From: DAMCAP01 sp032059445
Lineage (GTDB): Bacteria > Bacillota > Clostridia > Oscillospirales > Ruminococcaceae
DNA: 64,000 bases
Assembly: GCA_032059445.1 (NCBI GenBank)
Contig: DAMCAP010000009.1
Coordinates: forward strand, 26,022-90,021
Reading direction: 5' to 3'
Position 1 is the first letter of the stretch; every line of letters starts with the position of its first letter. The notes beneath the pieces are model-generated. The model was not told the origin of the DNA. It saw only the letters and a list, made by a program, of their open reading frames with translations, and ran no database searches. A program made the translations under genes and the position numbers. This document shows positions 27,783 to 35,812 of this stretch, in pieces.

Positions 27783-27860
27783 AACAAGTTGCAGACGCCC
27801 TGCTTAGCAGCAGGGTGAATCTATATATGTCGCAGGCAAGCGGCGGAACGGAGCTTATGC

Positions 27861-30263
27861 ATGAAGTACGAATTTCACGCCATTGAGAAAAAATGGCAGG
27901 ATATCTGGGCTGCCAAAAATGTCTTTGCAGCCTCCAATGATTACACCAAAAAGAAATTTTATGCGCTGGTAGAGTTCCCTTACCCATCGGGCCAGGGGCT
28001 CCATGTAGGGCACCCAAGATCCTACACTGCGCTAGATATTTTGTCCCGTAAGCGCAGGCTTGATGGCTATAATGTGCTGTATCCTATGGGTTGGGATGCT
28101 TTTGGCCTGCCTACTGAGAATTTTGCCATTAAGCATCATATACACCCTGCAAAGGTTACAAATGACAATGTAGCTAGATTTAAGACGCAGTTGCAGTCGC
28201 TTGGCCTTTCTTTTGACTGGAATCGTGAAATCAATACGACAGATCCCAATTACTTCAAGTGGACCCAGTGGATTTTCCTCCAGTTCTTTAAAAAAGGACT
28301 TGCTTATAAAAAAGAGATGGCGGTCAACTGGTGTACCTCTTGTAAAGTCGTCCTTGCCAACGAAGAAGTGGTTGGCGGCGTATGTGAGCGTTGTAGCGGT
28401 GAGGTAGTAAGGCGGGTAAAGAGCCAGTGGATGCTGGGAATCACCAAGTATGCCCAGCGCCTGATCGACGATCTCGACACCGTTGATTATATAGAGCGTG
28501 TCAAAACCTCTCAGATCAACTGGATTGGTCGCTCCACCGGTGCTGAGGTAGATTTCACCACCTCTAGCGGCGATCTGCTTAAGATTTTTACCACTAGACC
28601 CGATACTTTGTACGGTGCTACATACATGGTAATCAGCCCCGAGCACCCTTATATCGATAAATGGTCTGACTCCATCGCCAACATGGAGGAGATCAGGGCT
28701 TACCAGGAAGCAGCCGCTAAGAAGTCGGACTTTGAGCGCTCTGAAGTCAACAAAGACAAAACCGGAGTGCGTATTGAGGGTGTCACTGCTATCAACCCAG
28801 TGAGCCAGAAGCATATCCCAATCTTTATCTCTGACTATGTACTGATGACCTACGGCACAGGTGCTATTATGGCTGTACCGGGTCATGATGCCCGTGACTG
28901 GGAGTTTGCCAAGAAGTTTGATCTGCCGATTGTAGAAGTTGTATCAGGCGGTAACGTTGAGGCCGAGGCATTTACAGACTGCGAGACAGGGGTAATGGTC
29001 AACTCTCCTCTGATCGACGGCTTATCGGTAGAAGATGCGAAGAAAAAGATCATCGCCTACCTAAGCGAGCAAGGCATCGCTCAGGAGAAGGTTAACTATA
29101 AGCTGCGTGACTGGGTGTTTTCTCGTCAGCGCTATTGGGGAGAGCCTATCCCAATCGTGATCTGCCCTAAATGTGGCTATGTACCGCTGGATGAGAGTCA
29201 GCTACCCCTGACCCTGCCCGATGTAGAGTCATATGAGCCTACTGGCGATGGGGAGTCCCCTCTGGCTGCGCTGGATAGCTGGGTACACACCACCTGCCCT
29301 CAGTGCGGCGGTGAGGCAAAGCGTGAAACCGATACCATGCCCCAGTGGGCTGGTTCCTCATGGTACTTCCTGCGCTATACCGACCCAGGCAACGACATGG
29401 CACTGGCAGCAAAGGAAGCGCTGGAGTACTGGATGCCTGTAGATTGGTATAACGGTGGTATGGAGCACACCACACTGCATCTGCTGTACTCGAGATTCTG
29501 GCATAAGTTCCTCTATGATATCGGTGTGGTAAATACCTGTGAGCCTTACGCTAAGCGTACCAGCCACGGTATGATCCTCGGCGAATCAGGGGAGAAGATG
29601 TCAAAATCCAGAGGAAATGTAGTAAACCCCGACGATATCGTGGAGCAATACGGTGCAGATACTCTACGCCTCTACGAGATGTTTATCGGTGACTTTGAGA
29701 AGGCTGCTCCTTGGAACACCTCCTCCATCAAGGGCTGTAAGCGCTTCCTTGACCGTGTGTGGGGCATGATGGAGTTAATTTCTGCCGATGGCAATGGTGC
29801 AGAGCTGGAGTCTTCCTTCCACAAGACCATTAAGAAGGTTACCGAAGATATTGAAGCCATGAAGTTTAACACTGCGATCGCTGCTTTGATGGCTCTGATC
29901 AACGAAATCTATGACGCTAAGAGCATGACTGCTGACCAGATGCGGATATTCCTATTGTTGCTCAATCCCTTTGCCCCCCATATTACAGAAGAGATGTGGG
30001 AGCGGTGCGGTTTTGCGGGTATGGTCACCGGGCAGAGCTGGCCACAGTATGACCCTGCAAAGTGTATCGATGCGAGCGTAGAGATCGTAGTACAGATCAA
30101 CGGTAAAATCCGTGGTCGTCTTGTAATTGCTATGGATGCAGATCAGGATACTGCGCTGGCTGCAGCGCATGCGGATGCAGATATCCAGTCTTCGCTGGAT
30201 GGGAAGCAGATCGTAAAGCAGGTCTATGTACCAAACAAGCTGCTAAACTTCGTTGTAAAGTAA
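27861..30263 (+). CDS. leuS: Leucyl-tRNA synthetase
   Basis: Class I synthetase charging tRNA-Leu. The 800-residue protein has the HIGH motif in GLHVGHPRSYTALDIL near 50, a CP1 editing domain (TRPDTLYGATYMVISPEHP near 250 and GTGAIMAVPGHDARDWEFA near 335), zinc-type cysteines CTSCK and CERCSG near 155-175, a second pair CPKCGY and CPQCGG near 435-475, and the KMSKS loop GEKMSKSRGNVVNPDD near 575. No T-box leader is present in the 78 bp before it. Last gene of its operon. Confidence 0.98.
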   Translation: MKYEFHAIEKKWQDIWAAKNVFAASNDYTKKKFYALVEFPYPSGQGLHVGHPRSYTALDILSRKRRLDGYNVLYPMGWDAFGLPTENFAIKHHIHPAKVTNDNVARFKTQLQSLGLSFDWNREINTTDPNYFKWTQWIFLQFFKKGLAYKKEMAVNWCTSCKVVLANEEVVGGVCERCSGEVVRRVKSQWMLGITKYAQRLIDDLDTVDYIERVKTSQINWIGRSTGAEVDFTTSSGDLLKIFTTRPDTLYGATYMVISPEHPYIDKWSDSIANMEEIRAYQEAAAKKSDFERSEVNKDKTGVRIEGVTAINPVSQKHIPIFISDYVLMTYGTGAIMAVPGHDARDWEFAKKFDLPIVEVVSGGNVEAEAFTDCETGVMVNSPLIDGLSVEDAKKKIIAYLSEQGIAQEKVNYKLRDWVFSRQRYWGEPIPIVICPKCGYVPLDESQLPLTLPDVESYEPTGDGESPLAALDSWVHTTCPQCGGEAKRETDTMPQWAGSSWYFLRYTDPGNDMALAAKEALEYWMPVDWYNGGMEHTTLHLLYSRFWHKFLYDIGVVNTCEPYAKRTSHGMILGESGEKMSKSRGNVVNPDDIVEQYGADTLRLYEMFIGDFEKAAPWNTSSIKGCKRFLDRVWGMMELISADGNGAELESSFHKTIKKVTEDIEAMKFNTAIAALMALINEIYDAKSMTADQMRIFLLLLNPFAPHITEEMWERCGFAGMVTGQSWPQYDPAKCIDASVEIVVQINGKIRGRLVIAMDADQDTALAAAHADADIQSSLDGKQIVKQVYVPNKLLNFVVK

Positions 30264-30290
30264 TCCAATAGGGCTGAATTAAATAAAAGC

Positions 30291-30329
30291 AGGGCTTCAT
30301 TGTAGTGATACAATGAAGCCCTATTTTTG
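30291..30329 (+). terminator. Strong terminator after leuS
   Basis: AGGGCTTCATTGTA pairs perfectly over 14 bp with TACAATGAAGCCCT around GTGA, followed by ATTTTTG. It closes the long plus-strand run. Confidence 0.95.
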
Positions 30330-30364
30330 TTAGCTCTTATAATTATCTTAGCTTTGCTCGGTCA

Positions 30365-30753
30365 CTAGCTCCCGACCAACCCAAATTTATCAATCAACGA
30401 AGCAAAACAGGAAGAATTGGCGGCACTGCTCATGGGAGATAAGATAACGGCACCATCGCTGATAAGATCAGACACTTTCTTTACCTCTTCTGCGGTTTCA
30501 AAGGTAATCACCAGAGAAACGGTATTGCCACTTTGAAGAGGGATGCTTTTATCATACTCAGAGAGCATGAGCCTTGTATGGCCAATCCTGATTTCTGCGT
30601 GATATACCAATGCGGACTGATTCTTTTTGCTAGGTAATCGAGAGGGCAGTAACGGCATACTTCTTCAGGGTGAATTATTCAGCATGAAAGACTTTATGCT
30701 TTAAGGCAGTTCCCCGAAAAGTGTAGGTTAGGGGTTACAACAAACTTCTGCAT
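30365..30753 (-). pseudogene. Decayed VOC/PhnB-like (glyoxalase superfamily) gene
   Basis: From an ATG at 30753 with GAAGGAAGG before it, the minus strand reads MQKFVVTPNLHFSGNCLKA and then hits a stop; the text matches the start of PhnB-like VOC proteins (VTPNLxFxGNC). A second frame gives KHKVFHAE. From 30658 a third stretch restores the family: HAEIRIGHTRLMLSEYDKS, GNTVSLVITFETAEEV and LIDKFGL. The last 97 codons are open but lack the N-terminal third and the usual C-terminal end. The best reading is a gene with at least two frame or stop lesions. Functional members bind small metabolites with a metal. Confidence 0.65.
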
Positions 30754-30835
30754 ATTCGTACCTTCCTTCATTTTATCGCTGCCTTAGCTTAGGCGGATCT
30801 ATGTTATGGCTGATCGCGCTCTTGTCAGAAGATTT

Positions 30836-30850
30836 TGTGACTAAGTCACA
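30836..30850. promoter_or_regulatory. Crp/Fnr-type palindromic operator candidate
   Basis: TGTGACTAAGTCACA is a perfect 15-bp palindrome with TGTGA and TCACA half sites, 5 bases apart (E. coli Crp uses 6). It lies between the Crp/Fnr-family gene and the start of the PhnB-like pseudogene. Function is inferred from form and position. Confidence 0.45.
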
Positions 30851-30888
30851 GAGATTTGCAAAAGAGCGTGTTACAATCAGATTGTAGA

Positions 30889-31576
30889 TTAATCAACGAT
30901 CTTTTTGAGCTTGGATGGGTCTATAATTTGTATACCACCTCGCGATTGGCTGACGATCCCCTCGGCGGCAAATTGCTTAAGCATCCTCGATACCACCTCA
31001 CGCGCAGTACCNNNNNNNNNNACCCAGATGACCGGCAATCTCCTCATGGGTATAGTGGAGGCTGTGGCTGTTTGTTCGTACTGTCTCCTGCCAAAGGAAG
31101 CGGGCAAGCCGCCGATCGAAGCTGGTAAAGAGCATATGCTGCATTACTGCGGTTACGTCGGAAAATTTTTTGGTTGCTTGCTTTAGGGCGAAGTTTTCTG
31201 CATAGACATTACTTTGGATCACCGAAGCAAAGGCTTCGGAGGCGATTATTAGGATTTCGCTATCTTGACAGGCATCGACAAACACATCGAAGCTGATAGA
31301 TTGCAGCACGCAGGAAGCACTCAGCATACAGATATCGTTGGGATATAGATGGTAGAGTGTAAGCTCCCTACCTTGATCAGAGAGCATATAAGCCCGCAGG
31401 CAGCCTGAGCGCACGAAGATGACCCCAGTGCATTGATTTGTGTTGCCGTGGATGTTATGCCCTCTTTGGCAGCTTAGGGTAGTGGTACTATTATACAAGA
31501 GTGCTTGCTCATGGGCGCTTAGCTTGCTCCAAAAAGGGAATGCTTGTCGGAAGATCGCTTGAATCGACAGATCCAT
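30889..31576 (-). CDS. Crp/Fnr-family transcriptional regulator (interrupted by N run)
   Basis: The protein has an N-terminal cyclic-nucleotide-binding-like sensor domain (about 15-130, with VIFVRSGCLRAYMLSDQGRE and YPNDICMLSASCVL) and a C-terminal winged helix. The helix-turn-helix is cut by ten N at 31012-31021: one side reads HYTHEEIAGHLG, the other TAREVVSRMLKQFAAEGIV, ending PSKLKKIVD. If the flanks overlap by the shared bases ACC the product reads GHLGTAREVVSR with no break. The FNR-type cysteine cluster is not evident, so the signal is unknown. It is divergent from the CoA-disulfide reductase gene 105 bp away, which it probably regulates. Confidence 0.88.
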
Positions 31577-31681
31577 AGGTGCCTCCTAGTTTATAGTAAA
31601 GTGTGGATGATCTTCGCTATTAGGTGAAGAAACAATAAAGTCAAAATCATGTGATGCCATATCGGCAGAAGGGAGCTAATC

Positions 31682-33361
31682 ATGAAGGTTGTGATAGTAG
31701 GCGGCGTAGCCGGAGGTGCATCGGCAGCGGCAAGGCTGCGGCGCTTAGATGAAAAAGCCCAGATTATTATCTTTGAGCGGGGAGAGTACATCTCATTTGC
31801 CAATTGCGGGTTGCCCTATTATATCGGCGGTGAAATAACCGACCGAAATGCCCTAACTTTACAGACACCTCTGAGCTTTAAGACAAGGTTTAACATTGAT
31901 GTAAGAGTCAACAGTGAGGTCATTAAAGTAGAGCCTGAGCAAAAAACTGTGCTTGTCAAGGATGCGCATACCGGTAATACCTATAGCGAGAGCTATGATC
32001 AGCTGATCTTATCCCCCGGTGCTGAGCCGATTGTACCACCGATCGCAGGGATCAAGTCCGATAAGGTCTTTACCCTAAGAAACATCCCCGATACCCTCAA
32101 GATCAAAGAGTATATCGATACCCATAAGCCTACCAGCGCAGCTGTAATCGGCGGCGGTTATATTGGTGTGGAGATGGCGGAAAACCTCAAGAATGCCGGC
32201 TTGGATGTAACCGTCGTAGAGCTGGCGGATCATTTGATTGCGCCACTGGATTACGACATGGCGGCTGACGTCCACAGATATATTGAGGCTAAGGGAGTAA
32301 AGCTGGTCTTAAATAATGGTGTGAGCAGCATAGAGGAAAGTGGCAATCAACTCACGCTAAAGCTACAAAAGGGCTGTGTACAGACAGATATGGTAATTAT
32401 GTCTGTAGGAGTCCGCCCTGAGAGTGCTCTTGCCAAGGATGCAGGTATTGCAACCAATCCTAGAGGATCAATCATGGTTGACCCACACATGCGCACCAAT
32501 ATTGCTGATATTTATGCAGTGGGCGATGCAATCGAGGTGGAAGACTACATCACTAAGCAGCCTGCCTTCATTCCTTTGGCGGGGCCTGCCAATAAGCAGG
32601 GCAGGATTGCAGCTGACAATATCTGCGGTATCTCCTCGAAGTATGAGGGCACTCAGGGGTCTTCGGTGCTCAAGCTATTTGAAATGACCATCGCCACTAC
32701 CGGCATTACCGAAAAAACTGCCCAAAGATCACAGATCAATTTCGATAAAACCTATATCTACAGCGGCTCTCATGCAGGCTATTACCCCGGAGCCCACAAT
32801 ATGTCCATCAAGGTGCTGTGGGATAAGGTTACCCATAAGCTGCTGGGAGCACAGATCGTAGGCTATGACGGAGTGGATAAGCGGATGGACGTATTGGCAA
32901 CTGCTCTGCGCTTGGGTGCGTCGATTGAAGACCTGACCAAGCTGGAGCTTTGCTATGCGCCGCCATTTGGCTCTGCCAAAGACCCGGTAAATATGGTGGG
33001 CTTTGTAGCTGAGAATGTAATCAATCATCGCTTTAAGCAGTTTTTCTGGCATGATGTGGAGCATCTACCGAGAGACGGTAGTGTTACCCTGCTTGACACG
33101 CGCACAGGCGGAGAAGTGGCAAATGGTATGATAGAGGGCTTTATACACATCCCTCTTGACAGCCTGCGTGAGAATCTCCATAAGCTTGACCCAGCAAAGC
33201 CCATATATATCCACTGCCACAGCGGTCTGCGCAGCTACATTGCTTGCAGGATCTTAAGCGGGTACGGCTTTGATTGCTACAACCTCGCCGGAGGCTACAG
33301 GCTGTATGAAGCAGTGGTCAATCAGAAGCGGGCAGAGGATTATAGCTGCTACAACAAATAA
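31682..33361 (+). CDS. CoA-disulfide reductase with C-terminal rhodanese domain
   Basis: A 559-residue flavoprotein of the single-cysteine pyridine nucleotide-disulfide oxidoreductase group. It begins with the FAD motif VVIVGGVAGGASAAARLRRL; the active cysteine is in SFANCGLPYYIGG near 43; the NAD(P)H-binding fold has AAVIGGGYIGVEMAENL near 155. The C-terminal rhodanese domain (about 470-550) has LLDTRTGGEVANG and the persulfide loop IHCHSGLRS with its cysteine. Such CoADR-rhodanese proteins reduce CoA disulfide or per/polysulfides using NAD(P)H. Start ATG after AGAAGGGAGCTAATC. Divergent from the Crp/Fnr gene, consistent with redox or sulfur-dependent control. Confidence 0.9.
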   Translation: MKVVIVGGVAGGASAAARLRRLDEKAQIIIFERGEYISFANCGLPYYIGGEITDRNALTLQTPLSFKTRFNIDVRVNSEVIKVEPEQKTVLVKDAHTGNTYSESYDQLILSPGAEPIVPPIAGIKSDKVFTLRNIPDTLKIKEYIDTHKPTSAAVIGGGYIGVEMAENLKNAGLDVTVVELADHLIAPLDYDMAADVHRYIEAKGVKLVLNNGVSSIEESGNQLTLKLQKGCVQTDMVIMSVGVRPESALAKDAGIATNPRGSIMVDPHMRTNIADIYAVGDAIEVEDYITKQPAFIPLAGPANKQGRIAADNICGISSKYEGTQGSSVLKLFEMTIATTGITEKTAQRSQINFDKTYIYSGSHAGYYPGAHNMSIKVLWDKVTHKLLGAQIVGYDGVDKRMDVLATALRLGASIEDLTKLELCYAPPFGSAKDPVNMVGFVAENVINHRFKQFFWHDVEHLPRDGSVTLLDTRTGGEVANGMIEGFIHIPLDSLRENLHKLDPAKPIYIHCHSGLRSYIACRILSGYGFDCYNLAGGYRLYEAVVNQKRAEDYSCYNK

Positions 33362-33368
33362 TACCAGC

Positions 33369-33400
33369 GGAGCTTGAGGGAGACCTCAGGCTCCTTTTTT
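33369..33400 (+). terminator. Terminator after CoA-disulfide reductase gene
   Basis: GGAGCTTGAGG pairs with CCTCAGGCTCC around GAGA, followed by TTTTTT. Confidence 0.93.
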
Positions 33401-33524
33401 ATAAAAGAATGTGTAACGCTTGTGCTGGATGAGTAAAGCAATTTGGCTATAGCGCTTATAGTAATTATACCATATTTTACCCATTGCAGCTACAGCGAAA
33501 AGAAAGATCTAAGATCTCGCGAAA

Positions 33525-33557
33525 GGGAAAAAAGAAACGAGCAGCGTTTGCTGCTCG
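33525..33557 (-). terminator. Terminator of the DUF5685-DnaJ-membrane protein unit
   Basis: On the minus strand CGAGCAGC, loop AAAC, GCTGCTCG, then TTTCTTTTTT. It lies just after the stop of the membrane protein gene. Confidence 0.9.
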
Positions 33558-33563
33558 TAATTA

Positions 33564-34103
33564 TTAGCGTTTCTTGATCAACTTCTGGCGCAGCCTGTAT
33601 ACATAGGCACGATAGAGGTTTCGCACGGCATAGTCATAGAGAATAAAGATGAAATTACCGATGCCCAGCAGCACATAGGGGTATAAGCTGCCCAAAAAGC
33701 CTCCGTCTTCTAGGAGATACACAAGACCAAACACATGGATAATCACGGTATAAGCGCCGATGGTGGCTGCATTAAATAAACATAGCTTTAACCCCCAACG
33801 CAGTAGGGTAGATTTAATCTTGTTAAATAGCCCCCGTACGATGGGGTAATACCCTAGCAAAGCAATAAAGACCATTGCAGCTTCACGATCCGGTACGATC
33901 AGCAATGAAAGCAGTGAAGCGGCAGCATATACGATCAGGGCGGTTGAGACTCCCATCTCAACGGTAACGGGGATCAGTGCAAAGCCTGCCAAAGAGGGCA
34001 GGGCATAGGTAGAAAAAGGCACCATGCCTGTCATAAACATGATGCTTAAGCACAATGCGGCACTGATGCCGCCGATGGCAATCTGCTTGCTTTTGGTCGG
34101 CAT
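33564..34103 (-). CDS. Conserved membrane protein, ECF-transporter S-component-like
   Basis: A 179-residue hydrophobic protein with about five to six membrane segments and a basic C-terminus. Its start is taken as the ATG at 34103, because GAGGAG then lies 9 bases upstream; an in-frame ATG at 34112 abuts that site. The opening IAIGGISAALCLSIMFMTG and the size resemble S components of ECF vitamin transporters (BioY/RibU-like), but no substrate signature is recognised. It follows the DnaJ-TPR gene by 15 bp and is the last gene of the minus-strand unit. Function unknown. Confidence 0.7.
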   Translation of the reverse strand: MPTKSKQIAIGGISAALCLSIMFMTGMVPFSTYALPSLAGFALIPVTVEMGVSTALIVYAAASLLSLLIVPDREAAMVFIALLGYYPIVRGLFNKIKSTLLRWGLKLCLFNAATIGAYTVIIHVFGLVYLLEDGGFLGSLYPYVLLGIGNFIFILYDYAVRNLYRAYVYRLRQKLIKKR

Positions 34104-34118
34104 AGGTAACATCTCCTC

Positions 34119-34742
34119 TTAGAAACAGCAGCGAAACGCACTGCAGGTACAGTCGGCACAGATCAGGGTAGTACAGAGGCTGCAAGGGCCACAGCAGGAG
34201 GCAGTGGTCACATAGGGGGTACCTTGTGTATAGCCTTGCTGGCGCTGCTGGAGAATCTGATTGAGGGCACGTTGATACTCGGCATTGGTGGGGTCGAGCT
34301 CCACAGCCTGGCGGAAATGCCGATGTGCTTCATCCAGCCAACCCCTGTTGTAAAACACAGTGCCTTTAAGGAAGTACCACTCCCCATCTCTCGATGAAAT
34401 TGGCACACCCTCTAGCAGCTCCAAAGCCTGCGAAATCATACCGTTTTGCAGCAGGCGGCGGATGTCGGCAAACTGGGAGCTGCCGCCGTTATAGGAGCCG
34501 TAGCTGCGATTGGCTTGTTGATAACTACTGCCTTGGGAGGCGGAAGAAGATCGACTCCGCTGCTCTCTGATTTGGTCATAAGCGGTGTTGATTTCTTTCA
34601 TTTTTTCGGTGGCGAGCTCAGCGAGGGGATTGTTGATATAGTTATCGGGATGATACTTTCGGGCCAGCTCACGGTACACCTGCTTGATCTGCTCATCTGA
34701 GGCACTCGGTGATACACCAAGCACCTTATAAGGGTCTGTCAT
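34119..34742 (-). CDS. DnaJ-domain protein with TPR region and Cys-rich tail
   Basis: The 207-residue protein has an N-terminal J domain (about 1-65: DPYKVLGVSPSASDEQIKQV, then KYHPDNY with the HPD motif that stimulates DnaK). A Ser/Gly/Tyr-rich linker follows, then TPR-like helices (about 105-165, LLEGVPISSRDGEWYFLKG, RHFRQAVELDPTNAEY). The last 25 residues hold nine cysteines (SCCGPCSLC, CADCTC, RCC), suggesting metal binding or disulfides. There is no classical DnaJ zinc domain. The ATG at 34742 after GGGAGGAAAAAAGA is preferred to longer forms. Between a DUF5685 gene and a membrane protein gene. Client unknown. Confidence 0.85.
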   Translation of the reverse strand: MTDPYKVLGVSPSASDEQIKQVYRELARKYHPDNYINNPLAELATEKMKEINTAYDQIREQRSRSSSASQGSSYQQANRSYGSYNGGSSQFADIRRLLQNGMISQALELLEGVPISSRDGEWYFLKGTVFYNRGWLDEAHRHFRQAVELDPTNAEYQRALNQILQQRQQGYTQGTPYVTTASCCGPCSLCTTLICADCTCSAFRCCF

Positions 34743-34860
34743 TCTTTTTTCCTCCCAGACATTCGCTTGAATGCACTTGAAACATCTTTTGCCTATTATT
34801 ACTTGGGTATACACAGCATATGCATATCTTTATGGGATTGTGTAGAGGGGATCACTGCAT

Positions 34861-35703
34861 CTAAATCTTGGGGCAGGCAACGCCAATTTTAGTGATGATC
34901 TGATCTGCGGTATCTTGAAGCCCGAGATAGATGATATTATCGAGTATCTCCTTGAAGTTGGAAATCTCCAGCAACTGGTAGGCATATGCTGCCTGCGAAA
35001 TGGTGAATCGAAGGGTGTCGCAGACCTCTTCTAGGTTGTCATAGCCAAGCAGAGGGTTAAAGCTTCCCGTTTGTCGATCCTTTTCGAGATCCTCCAATGC
35101 ATCGCAGATATAGACGAATCGACCTAGCATATAGCCCAGTCGGTGCAACACTCGCTGGGTACCAACCTCGCTGCTCATCATCGCAAAGAGATTGCCCAAG
35201 GACTGGGCAGTATTGTCGCAGGCTTCATCGAGAGAGCAGCCTGTCTGCTCTAGTAGAAACTGAGAAGTCATCGCCTCTTTGACAGTATTGTAGGCTTCAG
35301 GCATCCGTGCAGAGGCTTTGGTGGCAGCACTCTTGGTCAGCAGCCTTAAAGCCCTGTAAAGTAGAGCCTTAATCGGGGGGCTGTCATGAATGTCATCCAC
35401 CAGCTTAAAATCCATCATAATGGCGGCTACATCGCTGCAAAAATCCAAGGCTTCGTTTGCAGCGATGTGGGGCTTTTTTTTGAGGGGATTATATGGGCAG
35501 CGCTGAGGGGTAAACTCCACGCTTTGTTGATTGACACCGCAATAGAGCATTGCCGCAAAGGTAAAGTCGTAGCTTAAAGTAAATCTCGCCAGAGGGCCGA
35601 AGCTTTTACCAAGGTTTTTGCAAAGCCCGCAGTAGACTCCTTTATAGGTTTCCAGCTCTCCTACACGAAGCATGGGTATCATGGGCTTTACATAGCCAAA
35701 CAA
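34861..35703 (-). CDS. DUF5685-family protein
   Basis: A 280-residue soluble, mostly helical protein of unknown function. The N-terminus has FGYVKPMIPMLRVGELETYK and YCGLCK (C25, C28), with more cysteines at 55, 69 and 89, a possible metal site. Two acidic segments stand out: MDFKLVDDIHDS (98-108) and ICDALEDLEKDRQTGSFNPL (199-218). Their spacing recalls the two Asp-rich motifs of all-alpha isoprenoid synthases; this is an inference from pattern alone. The DnaJ-TPR gene follows after 118 bp. The association with a J protein suggests a folding or quality-control link, unproven. Confidence 0.75.
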   Translation of the reverse strand: MFGYVKPMIPMLRVGELETYKGVYCGLCKNLGKSFGPLARFTLSYDFTFAAMLYCGVNQQSVEFTPQRCPYNPLKKKPHIAANEALDFCSDVAAIMMDFKLVDDIHDSPPIKALLYRALRLLTKSAATKASARMPEAYNTVKEAMTSQFLLEQTGCSLDEACDNTAQSLGNLFAMMSSEVGTQRVLHRLGYMLGRFVYICDALEDLEKDRQTGSFNPLLGYDNLEEVCDTLRFTISQAAYAYQLLEISNFKEILDNIIYLGLQDTADQIITKIGVACPKI

Positions 35704-35812
35704 GCCGGATCCTCCTTTAAGCAGGTAATAAAATGGTATTGGGTTGTTATACTAATTTTACCCTAAATGAATGGTGCATAGGTGAATAAAATGTAAAATA
35801 TTTCGTGAGCGT

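Noticed and set aside
27783..27860. T-box riboswitch before leuS
   Set aside because: Only 78 bp are available, with one small hairpin and no conserved T-box sequence or terminator.
28032..28886. 284-codon minus-strand frame
   Set aside because: It lies wholly opposite leuS and has no recognisable domain; it is a shadow of the leuS codon pattern.
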